Positions 33,737-43,568 of a stretch of DNA of 64,000 bases are shown piece by piece. This DNA is from Ensifer oleiphilus. Its GTDB lineage: Bacteria; Pseudomonadota; Alphaproteobacteria; Rhizobiales; Rhizobiaceae. The stretch spans positions 186,001 through 250,000 of the forward strand of contig NZ_JABWDU010000007.1 in assembly GCF_013371465.1 (NCBI RefSeq). The letters are read 5' to 3'. A program made the position numbers and the translations under genes. Position 1 is the stretch's first letter; each line of letters opens with the position of its first letter. The notes under the pieces are model-generated. The model was not told the origin of the DNA, ran no database searches, and worked only from the letters and a program-made list of their open reading frames with translations.

Positions 33737-34513
33737 ATGCGAATGAAATTTCTCGCTTCAATCTTTGCCACTACGATACTCGCCGGCACTGCCTTTGCGC
33801 AGGATCTGCGCATAGGCGTGGAAGGAAACTATCCGCCGTTCTCCGTAGTCGCTCCCGATGGTGCGCTCTCCGGCTTCGATATCGACATTGCAAATGCGCT
33901 CTGTGCGAAGATGAAGAAGAGCTGCGTGATGGTGCAGCAGGAGTGGGATGGAATGATCCCGGCGCTCAATGCGAAGAAGTTCGATATCATCGTGGCTTCG
34001 ATGACGATCAACGAGAAACGCAAGAAGGTCGTCGACTTCTCCAACCCTTACTATGACGTCCCCTCGCGATGGGTCGCGCGCAAGGGTGAGTACAAGAGCT
34101 GGTCGCCCGAAGAGCTCAAGGGCAAAACAATCGTCGTCCTGCGCAACTCCCCCCGGGCCGAATACGTTGCGAAAAACTATCCGGAGAGCACCGTTTTGGC
34201 GGTGGACAAGGAGCCGGCGGTTTACCTGGAACTGGCAGCCGGTCGCGGCGACATCGCCTTCGGATCGTCCGTTGTCTCGGCCGAAGCGTTCCTCAAGAAG
34301 CCCGAAGGGAAGGATTTCGAGCAAGTGGGCGACACCCTCTTCCTGGGCGAGGACGCCGACGGCGGCGTTGGCATCGCTGTGCGCAAGTCCGACGGCGCTT
34401 TGCGCGAGGAAGTTAACAGCGCTCTGTCTTCAATCATGGCTGACGGCACTTACAAGCAACTGTCGGGGAAATACTTCGATTTCGATGTGACGCCGCAATC
34501 GGCGAAGAAGTAG
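33737..34513 (+). CDS. Polar amino acid ABC transporter substrate-binding protein (AotJ/ArtJ-like)
   Basis: GGGAGG lies ahead of the ATG at 33737. The 258-residue product has a signal peptide (FLASIFATTILAGTAFAQ) and the family-3 solute-binding pattern: LRIGVEGNYPPFSVVAPDG, GFDIDIANALCAKMKKSC, and WDGMIPALNAKKFDIIVASM with the EKRKKVVDFS segment. It is periplasmic. It leads a five-gene operon in the order binding protein, permease, permease, desuccinylase-like protein, ATPase, the same as Pseudomonas aotJQMOP. A basic amino acid such as arginine or ornithine is the likely ligand by inference. Confidence 0.88.
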   Translation: MRMKFLASIFATTILAGTAFAQDLRIGVEGNYPPFSVVAPDGALSGFDIDIANALCAKMKKSCVMVQQEWDGMIPALNAKKFDIIVASMTINEKRKKVVDFSNPYYDVPSRWVARKGEYKSWSPEELKGKTIVVLRNSPRAEYVAKNYPESTVLAVDKEPAVYLELAAGRGDIAFGSSVVSAEAFLKKPEGKDFEQVGDTLFLGEDADGGVGIAVRKSDGALREEVNSALSSIMADGTYKQLSGKYFDFDVTPQSAKK

Positions 34514-34523
34514 CTCTTTTCCC

Positions 34524-34552
34524 GCGACCGGCGCTTGGTCAGCGTCGGTCGC
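34524..34552 (+). terminator. Intercistronic hairpin after the binding-protein gene
   Basis: GCGACCGGCGC (34524-34534) pairs with GCGTCGGTCGC (34542-34552) with one G-U pair and a 7-base loop, in the 53-base gap before the permease gene. Such hairpins commonly attenuate or protect transcripts so that the binding protein is made in excess. Confidence 0.55.
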
Positions 34553-34566
34553 GAGGGGGAATTTCC

Positions 34567-35256
34567 ATGTTTCAAGGTTATCTGCCGATGATCCTGGAGG
34601 GGTTACGCGTAACCCTCAGCGTAGCGTCGGTTTCACTGGCGATCGCCTGTTTTATCGGCCTCATTGGCGCCTCCGCAAAGGTTTACGGTGGGAGGGGGAT
34701 CAGGTTGTCAGCTACCGCGTATACCACAGTGGTGCGCGCTTTGCCGGATCTCCTTGTGATGCTCGTGGTGTTCTACGGCGGTCAGATCCTGCTCAATTCC
34801 ATTTCCGAAACCTACGGATGGGGCTATCTCGATGTAGATCCCTACATAGCCGGCGTGAGCACGATCGGCTTTGTATTTGGGGCCTATCTTACCGAAACGT
34901 TCAGGGGGGCGATCTTGAGCGTGCCAGCCGGACAGATCGAGGCTGGCTTTGCATATGGCCTTTCCCGCTCGCAGGTTGCCTTCTACATACTGCTACCGCA
35001 GATGATACGACATGCAGTGCCTGGCTTAACCAACACCTGGTTGGTCATGTTGAAAGCGACAGCGTTGGTGTCAATCATCGGGCTCGACGACATGGTCCAT
35101 CGTGCTGGGCTCGCATCCGCAGCCACCCGGGAACCATTCACCTTCTACGCACTGATCGGCCTCATTTATCTCGCCGTCACCACGGTTTCGGTCCTTTTGT
35201 TCGGAGCGGTTGAGAAGGTCTCTTCACGCGGGGTTCGTAGCGGAGGCGCCGCATGA
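34567..35256 (+). CDS. Amino acid ABC transporter permease (HisQ/AotQ-like)
   Basis: A 229-residue membrane protein with about five helices (MILEGLRVTLSVASVSLAIA onwards; a LPDLLVMLVVFYGGQILLNS helix) and the cytoplasmic EAA coupling loop (PAGQIEAGFAYGLSRSQVAF). This matches the HisM/HisQ branch of polar amino acid importers. It overlaps the second permease by four bases (ATGA), so the two are translationally coupled. Confidence 0.88.
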   Translation: MFQGYLPMILEGLRVTLSVASVSLAIACFIGLIGASAKVYGGRGIRLSATAYTTVVRALPDLLVMLVVFYGGQILLNSISETYGWGYLDVDPYIAGVSTIGFVFGAYLTETFRGAILSVPAGQIEAGFAYGLSRSQVAFYILLPQMIRHAVPGLTNTWLVMLKATALVSIIGLDDMVHRAGLASAATREPFTFYALIGLIYLAVTTVSVLLFGAVEKVSSRGVRSGGAA

Positions 35257-35996
35257 TCGATTGGGAAATCGTTGTTGATAACCTGCCGGCTTTTGCGAGC
35301 GGTCTGGTAAACACATTGATCCTGCTGGTGACTGTCATCGTCAGCGGCTTTGCAATCTCGGTGCCCCTGGCGCTCGTGCGCGCGACACGGTCGCCCTATT
35401 TCTCTGGTCCGGTTTGGCTGTTCACCTATGTAATACGCGGCACACCGCTGCTGGTTCAACTGTTTGTCATCTACTACGGTATCGCCCAGTTCGAATTCGT
35501 GCGCAGCAGCGTGCTATGGCCGCTATTCCGCTCTCCCTGGTTTTGCGCGTGGCTCGCTTTGACCATCAACACTGTCGCCTACACGACCGAAATCTTCGCC
35601 GGCGCCATTCGAACGACGGCGCCTGGGGAGATTGAAGCGGCGCGATCGATCGGCTTGAGCCGCGCTGCGGTCCTCAGGCACGTAATTTGGCCGTCGGCGT
35701 GGCGTCGTGCGCTGCCACAATATGGCAATGAGGTGGTGATGATGATGCACGCGACAGCACTTGCGAGCACGGTAACGATTGTCGAAGTAATGCGCGTCGC
35801 CAGGGACGTCTACACCAACTATCTGGTCCTGACCGAATCCTTCGGCGTCGCCGCCGCCATTTATCTCTGTCTGACCATCGGCCTGACCACTCTGTTCCGC
35901 CGGCTTGAGAAGCACTTTTTGCGGCATCTCTCACGCTCCGACACTTCACACACTAGTGGGCAGAGGGCCGAGCGCCTCAATCCGAAAGTTGCATGA
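35253..35996 (+). CDS. Amino acid ABC transporter permease (HisM/AotM-like)
   Basis: A 247-residue permease with about five helices (FASGLVNTLILLVTVIVSGF; YVIRGTPLLVQLFVIYYGIA) and the EAA loop APGEIEAARSIGLSRAAVLR. RGTPLLVQL is a hallmark of this family. It forms the membrane pore with the preceding permease and overlaps the next gene by four bases. Confidence 0.9.
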   Translation: MIDWEIVVDNLPAFASGLVNTLILLVTVIVSGFAISVPLALVRATRSPYFSGPVWLFTYVIRGTPLLVQLFVIYYGIAQFEFVRSSVLWPLFRSPWFCAWLALTINTVAYTTEIFAGAIRTTAPGEIEAARSIGLSRAAVLRHVIWPSAWRRALPQYGNEVVMMMHATALASTVTIVEVMRVARDVYTNYLVLTESFGVAAAIYLCLTIGLTTLFRRLEKHFLRHLSRSDTSHTSGQRAERLNPKVA

Positions 35997-37111
35997 TGAA
36001 AGAGACCATCTTTGATATCGAGGGTCAGGGACCCGGCACGCGCCATAGATTGAAGTGCGTCGAATTCGGGTCGAATGAAGGCAGTCCGATTGTTTATATC
36101 CAAGGTGGCCTTCACGCCGACGAAGCCCCTGGCATCATTGTCGCGCATGCGCTTTGCGAGACGCTGGCAGAGCTTGAAGCCGCCAGCGCGATCTCCGGTC
36201 GTGTTCGCGTCGTTCCGGTTGCAAACCCGGTGGGGCTGTCGCAGTTCGCCCTCGGTCAGCAGGAGGGGCGTTTCGATCTTTATGACGGACGGAATTTTAA
36301 TCGGCATTATCCCGATTTCGGGCCCATGCTGTCAGGTCGGCTTTCGGGCCGGTTGGGCAACGACGCCAGCATCAACGCGGCTGTAATTCGAGCGGAGTTG
36401 AAGCTTCTGATTGACGAATGGGACGTCGTCACTCCTTCGGATCACGTTCGAAAATGCCTGATGAACCTCGCTATCGACGCCGATTATGTGTTGGACCTTC
36501 ATTGCGACGGGGAGGCGGAGGTTCATCTGTACACGCAACCGCTTTTTGCACAGACCTTTTCATCCCTTGCAACTCGCCTTCAAGCACGTGCGGTGCTCCT
36601 GGCAGAAATCTCAGGTCTTAATCCTTTTGACGAAGCACTCGTGCGCCCGTGGCTCGATCTGGCAAGGGAACTGCCAGACATGAACATCCCGCTTGGCTGC
36701 GCTTCGACCACCGTTGAGTTGCGAGGTCGCAGCGATGTTGATCGCCAACGTGCTCGAAGCGACGCGGAGGGCATCGTCGACTTCCTGCGCGAACTTGGGA
36801 TCGTGAAGGGTTCGGCGGGGCAAGCGCCGGCCAAGTTGTGTGAGCCTACCCCGCTTGCGGGTTCAGAGGCTGTCGTTTCACCGTCCGCGGGGGTCGTGAG
36901 CTATGCAATCGACCTTGGCCAAGAGGTAATCGCTGGTGACGTGGTCGCTGAGATCATCGACCCGCTCTCAGGAACGGTGACAGCCGTGAAGGCGCGCACA
37001 TCGGGGGTTTTCTATGCGCGCGCAGATAGCCGCATCGCCGAGCGCGGTAAACGCCTCGGCAAGATCGCCGGCAAGGAAATGTTCCGCAACGGTCCACTGT
37101 TGAGCCCATGA
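35993..37111 (+). CDS. Succinylglutamate desuccinylase/aspartoacylase family protein (AotO-like)
   Basis: This 372-residue M14-like protein has the zinc motif GGLHADE (H41, E44), the third ligand in VLDLHCDG (H170) and a candidate catalytic Glu in TVELRG (E242). It then carries a C-terminal biotinyl/lipoyl-like beta domain (SPSAGVVSYAIDLGQEVIAG). No signal peptide, so it is cytoplasmic. It is embedded in the uptake operon, overlapping the permease gene. Its position equals that of aotO, whose function in Pseudomonas is unassigned. De-acylation of an imported N-acyl amino acid is a reasonable inference. Confidence 0.85.
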   Translation: MMKETIFDIEGQGPGTRHRLKCVEFGSNEGSPIVYIQGGLHADEAPGIIVAHALCETLAELEAASAISGRVRVVPVANPVGLSQFALGQQEGRFDLYDGRNFNRHYPDFGPMLSGRLSGRLGNDASINAAVIRAELKLLIDEWDVVTPSDHVRKCLMNLAIDADYVLDLHCDGEAEVHLYTQPLFAQTFSSLATRLQARAVLLAEISGLNPFDEALVRPWLDLARELPDMNIPLGCASTTVELRGRSDVDRQRARSDAEGIVDFLRELGIVKGSAGQAPAKLCEPTPLAGSEAVVSPSAGVVSYAIDLGQEVIAGDVVAEIIDPLSGTVTAVKARTSGVFYARADSRIAERGKRLGKIAGKEMFRNGPLLSP

Positions 37112-37134
37112 TTGTCAGGACACGGAGATAGACT

Positions 37135-37905
37135 ATGAAGGCGATGCTCGAAGTCACCGACATTCGAAAGAAGTTCGGGACCGTTGAGGTGCTCAAAGGC
37201 ATCTCACTTACCGCCAGGCGCGGAGACGTGATTTCCATGATCGGCGCGTCCGGCTCCGGAAAGAGCACGTTCCTGCGCTGCCTCAATTTTTTGGAGCACC
37301 CGTCTGGCGGGAGCTATCGGTTTCAGGGTGAAAAACTCGATCTGAGGAAAGGGCCGAGTGGAGACCTCACGGTCCATGACCCAAAGAAACTTGCTTCGAT
37401 GCGCTCACGGTTATCCATGGTTTTTCAGCAGTTTAACCTGTGGAGCCATATGACGGCCAAGGAGAATGTGATGCTCGGGCCAATGCGTGTGAAGGGAACA
37501 AGCCGCGCTGAGGCAACTGAACGAGCCGAAGCATACTTGGCAAAAGTCGGCGTATCGCATCGCCGCGACGCCTTTCCGGCATTTCTTTCGGGCGGAGAAC
37601 AGCAACGAGTAGCCATCGCTCGAGCGCTCGCGATGGAACCTGAGATTATGCTTTTCGACGAGCCTACCTCGGCGCTTGATCCGGAGCTTGTCGGTGAGGT
37701 GCTTCGGGTGATGCGGGCATTGGCTGAGGAGGGAAGAACTATGATCGTCGTCACTCATGAGATGGCATTTGCCCGCGACGTTGGCAATCATGTGATTTTT
37801 CTCAGCCAAGGAGTAATCGAGGAGCAGGGCGATCCACGTGATGTTCTGAGTAATCCACGTTCCGAACGTCTTCGCAGCTTTCTTTCGTCCAGAGAGATGT
37901 GTTGA
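37135..37905 (+). CDS. Amino acid ABC transporter ATP-binding protein (HisP/AotP-like)
   Basis: The 256-residue ATPase shows Walker A (GASGSGKST, about residues 39-47), Q-loop ([18 protein letters not shown]), signature [15 protein letters not shown], Walker B ([14 protein letters not shown]) and the switch His ([11 protein letters not shown]). The inserted [11 protein letters not shown] segment after the first strands is typical of the HisP/arginine branch. It is the last gene of the operon, 23 bases after the desuccinylase-like gene. Confidence 0.92.
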   Translation: MKAMLEVTDIRKKFGTVEVLKGISLTARRGDVISMIGASGSGKSTFLRCLNFLEHPSGGSYRFQGEKLDLRKGPSGDLTVHDPKKLASMRSRLSMVFQQFNLWSHMTAKENVMLGPMRVKGTSRAEATERAEAYLAKVGVSHRRDAFPAFLSGGEQQRVAIARALAMEPEIMLFDEPTSALDPELVGEVLRVMRALAEEGRTMIVVTHEMAFARDVGNHVIFLSQGVIEEQGDPRDVLSNPRSERLRSFLSSREMC

Positions 37906-38565
37906 GCTTGCCGCTGAAGGAACAAACCAAGACATACCCACCAGAGAGTAGGTCGCTGTAACCAAAAGCGGCAAGGCCTAGCAGAGCGCGCAAGACACCG
38001 CTGTCGCCCAACTTCCGGCGTCAACCGGTTAAGTGCAGGTGTGACGTCAGAGCATGAGATGCTTGTTAGGCAAATGATATTATAAACGGGTCCAGCGATA
38101 AAAATTTCCTTCGATCTCGTTCGCTTTGTATCGTTCCGCGGCGGCGTGGAGTGCCGTAGCCGCGGACAAAGCTGCGATCGCTATTGCAGTTCGACACATG
38201 GCTGGTTCGTGTGCTCCCGTTGTTTTTGGTCAGTTTTAGTTACGAGCATGAGGTGGCGTTTGGATCATTTCTGATACGGGTCTTTGTTTCGATTTCGCGA
38301 GCATCTGCGCACATAATTCGACGCCTCTCGCTTTTTCGGAGGCTTTGGCGCGCTTATTGCTGCACATGCGCGTTGGCACCGACCGTCACATCGCGGCGCG
38401 CGAGTTTGGTCGCGATTGTTGCCGTATGGCGCAGTATAAACAGATAGTTGTCGCTTGAAGCTTCAGATAGAACAGATTTTGAAGGTCTCTGCGTGAGCCT
38501 GTATGCTCGCGCACGCATCCCCAACGGCGATTGCTTGTCCCGGATTGGGAGAGAGATGAGGAAAC
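37906..38565. other. 660 bases without a recognisable gene
   Basis: More AT-rich than its surroundings, with only short frames and no motif. The last 20 bases hold the ribosome site of the hydrolase gene. Confidence 0.4.
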
Positions 38566-39570
38566 ATGTCTGGTCCCGCCCGTACGTTCGTTGCCACCCT
38601 TTCGCTGGTCATCTTCATTCTTGCCGGTTGCGTTTCTTCGAAAGCTGATGATCTGTCGCTGCGAGCTGTTCGCATTGATGTCGGTGGATATAAACTCAAT
38701 AGCGTATTGCTGGACGGCGGCCGCAAAGCAGATCTCCCGCCGATTGTCTTCCTTCATGGTGCGAGCGCGAGCCTTTACGATCCAGTATTCTCTTTTCGCG
38801 ATAAGCTGGATGGGAGGGCAAAGTTGCTTTTCGTCGATCGCCCTGGCCATGGAAACTCGGACAAGGGTGGTAGGGAGAACATCCTGCCGGACGGGCAAGC
38901 GGACGCCATCGCCATTCTGATGAGTAAGCGCGGCGTCCAGCGGGCCATAGTCGTCGGACATTCGCTTGGCGGCGCGATTGCCGTCGCCCTGGCGGCTCGA
39001 CATCCCGAGCTGGTTTCGGGACTGGTGTTGATGTCGCCAGCCGCTTATCCTTGGAAGGGTGGGGTCGCCTGGTATTACGATGTTGCGGGCATCCCGTTCG
39101 CCGGATCCATATTCAGCGCCCTGGTGGCACCTCCAGTCGGCCTCATCGCGATCGACCGTGCGACCAAACAAGTTTTCGCTCCCAATCCCCGTCCCGACGA
39201 CTACATAGAGAAGACAAAAGCTTGGCAGGCATTGTCGCCGATTGCGTTTCAACACAACGCTCGGGAGTTGGCTGCGCTGAGCAATTGGGCGGAGTCAGCC
39301 TCATTGGAATACCGCGGGATCAAAGCCCCGACGGTGATCATCACCGGGAATGCCGATGAGATAGTTTCCCCGGAGATTCACGCCGCACAACTTGCGCGCA
39401 ACATCCGTGGTGCAAGACTGATTGTGGTTCAGAATCTTGGCCACAAATCGGATTTCGTGGCGAATGAACTTGCTGTTGCGGCTATCGAATATGTGTCTGG
39501 GCGAAAAACGAACTTAACCTCGATACGAAGGACTATCGAGAGGCGGATCGCAAAGGATGGGAACAACTGA
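38566..39570 (+). CDS. Alpha/beta hydrolase lipoprotein
   Basis: GAGG lies five bases before the ATG. The 334-residue product begins with a lipoprotein signal (TLSLVIFILAGC, C22) and continues as an alpha/beta hydrolase: VFLHGASASLYDP forms the oxyanion region, GHSLGG holds the nucleophile S133, GNADEIVSPEIHA the acid, and NLGHKSDF the His. It should be anchored in the membrane facing the periplasm. The cap region (PWKGGVAWYYDVAGIPFAGS) resembles epoxide/haloalkane-type hydrolases. Substrate unknown; convergent with trpB. Confidence 0.85.
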   Translation: MSGPARTFVATLSLVIFILAGCVSSKADDLSLRAVRIDVGGYKLNSVLLDGGRKADLPPIVFLHGASASLYDPVFSFRDKLDGRAKLLFVDRPGHGNSDKGGRENILPDGQADAIAILMSKRGVQRAIVVGHSLGGAIAVALAARHPELVSGLVLMSPAAYPWKGGVAWYYDVAGIPFAGSIFSALVAPPVGLIAIDRATKQVFAPNPRPDDYIEKTKAWQALSPIAFQHNARELAALSNWAESASLEYRGIKAPTVIITGNADEIVSPEIHAAQLARNIRGARLIVVQNLGHKSDFVANELAVAAIEYVSGRKTNLTSIRRTIERRIAKDGNN

Positions 39571-39654
39571 AATTCGGCGCGGATTGTATTGGCGGCTTGA
39601 CCTGAGGCCAAGATTCTTTCTGCTCTTTCGAAGAGTCTTGGGAATTATTATAGG

Positions 39655-39673
39655 GAAGGGCTGGCAGCCCTTC
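39655..39673. terminator. Hairpin between the convergent hydrolase and trpB genes
   Basis: GAAGGGCT (39655-39662) and AGCCCTTC (39666-39673) form an eight-pair stem with a GGC loop. Lying between two convergent genes, it could end transcription from both sides. Confidence 0.5.
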
Positions 39674-39731
39674 GCTTGTTCATCAGTCAGATCGGTACCT
39701 TGTTGCTGATCGCACCATGAGGTCGCTCCTC

Positions 39732-40946
39732 TCAAAAGAGTTCCTCATTACTTTCGATTAAGGTTGAAACGGTGAATATGTCTTTATCGCCGCGGCCGCA
39801 GAGGTTGAGAATAATGATCGCTTCTGCCGACATTCCAGGTGCGATCTTTATTAATTCCGCCAGTGCATGCGACGGCTCCAGAGCCGGTATAATACCTTCT
39901 TCGGTGGCCAGAAATTTAAACGCTTCGAGTGCTTCGCTGTCAGTGGCAGATTTGTATGAGACTCTACCGCTTTCCCTGAGCCATGCGTGCTCAGGCCCAA
40001 CTCCGGGATAGTCGAGACCTGCTGAAATCGATTGCCCCTCTCGGATCTGGCCATCCAGATCTTGCAAAATATAAGTCCGGTTGCCATGCAGCACGCCGGG
40101 CCTTCCTTTTGAAAGAGAAGCGCAGTGCTCATCGGTATCGACACCGCGCCCCCCGGCTTCGACGCCGATCATCGCGACGTCCGGATCGCCAAGAAAAGCG
40201 TGGAAGAGACCCATTGCATTAGAGCCGCCGCCAACCGCTGCAATCAGTAGGTTTGGCAGACGGCCCTCGTGCTCCAATATTTGTTTGCGTGCCTCTGTAC
40301 CGATGACTGATTGGAGGGTTCTGACCATTTCGGGATAGGGATGGGGGCCGGCGACGGTACCGATCAGGTAGTACGTTTCATCGATGTTGGAAACCCAATC
40401 GCGAAGCGCCTCATTCATGGCGTCCTTAAGAGTTCCGTTTCCCGACGTAACCGGTCTCACTTCCGCGCCAAGGAGACGCATCCTGAACACGTTCGGAGCT
40501 TGGCGCTCAATGTCTTTGGCGCCCATGTAGATGATGCATTGGAGACCAAAACGCGCTGCGACCGTTGCAGTCGCGACGCCATGCTGGCCGGCGCCGGTTT
40601 CAGCGATGATGCGTCGTTTACCCATCCTTTGCGCGATCAATATCTGACCGACGCAGTTGTTTATCTTGTGCGAGCCAGTGTGATTGAGTTCATCGCGCTT
40701 GAGGTAGACACGGGCCCCACCAAGAGCGGCTGTAAGACGCTCGGCATAATACAGCGGGCTAGGGCGGCCGATATAACGCAGGGACATGGCTTCAAAATGT
40801 TGCCAGAACGAAGGGTCGGCTTTTGCCTCTTGCCATTCGGCGTCGAGCTTGAGCAAAAGGGGCATAAGCGTTTCTGCAACAAAACGCCCACCGAATTGAC
40901 CGAAAAAGCCATCCACGTCTGGCATCGCAACGTTCTGGGTTTGCAT
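39732..40946 (-). CDS. trpB: Tryptophan synthase beta chain, stand-alone copy
   Basis: The ATG at 40946 has GAGGAG six bases upstream. The 404-residue product is a full-length TrpB1-type enzyme, which condenses indole with serine using [12 protein letters not shown] carries the PLP lysine (K94), [17 protein letters not shown] the catalytic Glu and flexible loop, and [13 protein letters not shown] the phosphate-binding glycines. No trpA or trpF is adjacent, unlike the usual trpFBA order, so it is probably a second copy or serves scavenged indole. It resembles trpB1 rather than the TrpB2 group often found alone. Confidence 0.92.
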   Translation of the reverse strand: MQTQNVAMPDVDGFFGQFGGRFVAETLMPLLLKLDAEWQEAKADPSFWQHFEAMSLRYIGRPSPLYYAERLTAALGGARVYLKRDELNHTGSHKINNCVGQILIAQRMGKRRIIAETGAGQHGVATATVAARFGLQCIIYMGAKDIERQAPNVFRMRLLGAEVRPVTSGNGTLKDAMNEALRDWVSNIDETYYLIGTVAGPHPYPEMVRTLQSVIGTEARKQILEHEGRLPNLLIAAVGGGSNAMGLFHAFLGDPDVAMIGVEAGGRGVDTDEHCASLSKGRPGVLHGNRTYILQDLDGQIREGQSISAGLDYPGVGPEHAWLRESGRVSYKSATDSEALEAFKFLATEEGIIPALEPSHALAELIKIAPGMSAEAIIILNLCGRGDKDIFTVSTLIESNEELF

Positions 40947-41528
40947 CGAAATCTCCTCGTTGTCCACGTTATACGATGGATAAGGAACTTGGATCTTTGA
41001 TGCTGAGCTGACTCACTAAGTTCAGTTGCTGCAATCAGGTGCCAATTGATATCGGGATTTGATTGCAAGGCATGAGAACCGGGACTAGGTTTGCCAGATT
41101 CAAGCGTGGTTAACCCCATAGACGCCGCTTGGCATTTAGCCTGGCGCGACCCTCGTTTGGATGTTTCGGCGTACAATGGCATGTGCCCGACGATAGCGGG
41201 TTGGCATAGCGTCATTCATCGCTTTGCCTTATCGATTTCTCGGGTCCCAATCCCTCAATGGTTCGCGCACAGGATGCCATCGACCTTTTTCAACCTTAAA
41301 GATTTTGCTGCGGTACTGACCGTCCTCATCCCTGACGCTGAAATTGAACTTCGCGGCGAAAGGCGGACAATCATCCGTCCTTACCGTCGTCATCCAACTC
41401 CCACGTCATGGCACGTCAAATTCCGCCGCAATCCGTAGTAACAAACCAGGAATAGCCGGCATCCAACCGATCCATTATCAGTCATCAGTTATTCAGTGCT
41501 CCGTCAGAGGTGTCCCTGGGCAGGGCGG
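40947..41528. other. 582 bases without a recognisable gene
   Basis: A 115-codon rightward frame (41091-41438) lacks a ribosome site and recognisable motifs. No leader peptide or riboswitch could be identified upstream of trpB. Confidence 0.4.
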
Positions 41529-42137
41529 TTATCCCCGGGCAAGCGTCATGAAGCGCGCCTGATCGGCAGGGGACGTCTCAAATAGACCGGTGAACGTGGT
41601 CGTCAGTGTCTTTGAACCCTGCTTGCGGATGCCGCGCATGGCCATGCACGTGTGCTCAGCCTCGATCATAACAGCGACTCCCTTCGGCCTGAGTCTCTCA
41701 TCGAGAGAATGGGCGACCTGTGAGGTCATCGCTTCTTGGGTCTGCAGGCGGCGGGCGTAAAGATCGACCAAACGTCCCATCTTCGAAAGTCCAAGGACCC
41801 TCTGGTCGGGCATGTAGGCAATGTGGGCCATTCCATGGAAGGGGAGCATATGGTGTTCGCAGTGGGAGAAGAACGGGATATCCTTGACGATCACCATGTC
41901 CTTGTAACCCTTCACTTCTGAGAATGTCCGTGCCAGCACGTCTGCAGGAGCGGCTTCGTATCCGGAGAATAGCTCGCGATAGGCTTTCGCGACTCTCATC
42001 GGTGTGTCGCGCAAACCCTCGCGAAGGGGATCGTCGCCAGACCACCGTATCAGCGTGAGCACAGCAGCCTCGGCTTCCTCCTGTGTGGGGCGTTGCGTGG
42101 AAGCTAAAGTGTCCGCATCGTTGACGAATGCATCCAT
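41529..42137 (-). CDS. folE: GTP cyclohydrolase I
   Basis: The ATG at 42137 has TGGAG seven bases upstream; an in-frame ATG at 42161 is less likely. The 202-residue length matches the family. GCH-I converts GTP to dihydroneopterin triphosphate, the first step toward folate and biopterin. Zinc ligands are visible in [12 protein letters not shown] (C93, H96) and in [11 protein letters not shown] (near residue 164); [20 protein letters not shown] is the family's GTP-binding helix region. No other folate gene is adjacent. It is probably an accessory copy. Confidence 0.92.
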   Translation of the reverse strand: MDAFVNDADTLASTQRPTQEEAEAAVLTLIRWSGDDPLREGLRDTPMRVAKAYRELFSGYEAAPADVLARTFSEVKGYKDMVIVKDIPFFSHCEHHMLPFHGMAHIAYMPDQRVLGLSKMGRLVDLYARRLQTQEAMTSQVAHSLDERLRPKGVAVMIEAEHTCMAMRGIRKQGSKTLTTTFTGLFETSPADQARFMTLARG

Positions 42138-42193
42138 GAAAAAACTCCAGATCTGAATCAACGACGGCGATACGTTGGTTTATTCGTTTCAGA

Positions 42194-43150
42194 TCAAAAA
42201 TATCGGTTCCTGGAGCAGTCGGCCAATTTGATCTGTTCTGGAAATTGTTTTCGAACAAGCTGAAAGTCAGAAAAGTCCAGGCGTCGCGAAAGCTTGCAAT
42301 TGTCGGAAACCGTACGTTTGGTCCATGCGACGCGCGCCGGATCGACAGTCGTGATCTTTTGATCCACGTCAGCGACTGCCATTTTGGCGCCGGCTGGAAG
42401 CGCTGACGCCTTCTCCTGCTTCGGCTTTTCTGCAATCATCGCTTCCGTGGTGATCAGAAGGCCCGCCACGGAGGCTGCGTCCTGGAGAGCCGTCCTTCCA
42501 ACCTTTACCGGGTCGATTACCCTCATTGCGAACAGATCGCCATCCTCTCCGGTCTGCGCGTTCCAGCCGAACTGCAGATCAGACTTTTCCCGAAGTTTGC
42601 CGACCACGATGGACCCTTCCGCCCCCGCATTTTCAGCGATCTGGCGAACCGGGGCCTCGACCGCGCGCCGAACAATATCGATCCCGACACGCTGCTCGTC
42701 GTTGGCGAAGGCAAGATTGTCGAGGGCCTTGGTGGCGCGCAGCAGCGCCACGCCGCCGCCAGGCAGGATGCCTTCCTCGACGGCAGCACGGGTTGCGTGC
42801 AATGCATCGTCGACGCGATCCTTCTTCTCCTTGACTTCGATTTCCGTCGAGCCGCCGACGCGCATGACGGCCACGCCGCCGGCGAGCTTGGCCAGGCGTT
42901 CCTGCAACTTCTCGCGATCGTAGTCCGAACTGGTCTTCTGGGCCACGCGGCCGTCGATTTCCGCCTTTGAGCCGACACCGTCGATGATCGTGGTATTTTC
43001 CTTCTCGATCACCACCTTCTTCGCACGACCAAGCATGTTGAGGGTGACGTTTTCCAGCTTGATGCCGACATCCTCGGAAACGACCGTGCCGCCGGACAGG
43101 ACGGCGATGTCTTCGAGCATCGCCTTGCGCCGGTCGCCGAAACCGGGGCC
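42194..43150 (-). pseudogene. groEL fragment lacking its N-terminal half
   Basis: The frame encodes GroEL from [20 protein letters not shown] onwards (roughly residue 275 of about 540) through the apical, intermediate and C-terminal equatorial segments, including [15 protein letters not shown] and [18 protein letters not shown]. Upstream the frame runs into unrelated sequence and a stop, so the break is near 43150. The usual Gly-Gly-Met tail is missing too: after ALPAGAKM comes about 60 unrelated residues. Without the N-terminal ATP-binding half it cannot be a chaperonin. Confidence 0.85.
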
Positions 43151-43568
43151 CTTGGGGCCGTGATGTCCAAGGTCTGAGATCGCTCGCCTGCGAATGCAAA
43201 AATGCTACCAGTCGTCATTCTGATGACATGCTGAGAGGGTCGATTTCCGCATTGCCTTCGAGATAGAAGACGCAACTGCTCTCCAATTCGACTCGACCGC
43301 CTGACACCCGGCATTGACTGTGCGCCGGAATGGACGCTTGATATGCCCAACCGCAACTTCGAGCTTCTGAAGGTGAGCATCTGTGGTTGATGCAAGGTCG
43401 CTTTGCCTGGAGCAAAGACTCCCGGACGACCTGCTACGATCAATCTGTTTCCTAATTTCGTGATCTGATATGGTCGTGGACTAGAGCTTTATCCGCTCGG
43501 CGTTCCCGATCAGCTGGGTGATGTCGAGCTCGCCGGGCCAGATCGGCAACAGGAACAAGGCTACTTCG
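43151..43568. other. 418 bases without a recognisable gene
   Basis: Sequence fused to the broken groEL; frames are short and without motifs. It may hold the junction of an old rearrangement. Confidence 0.4.
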
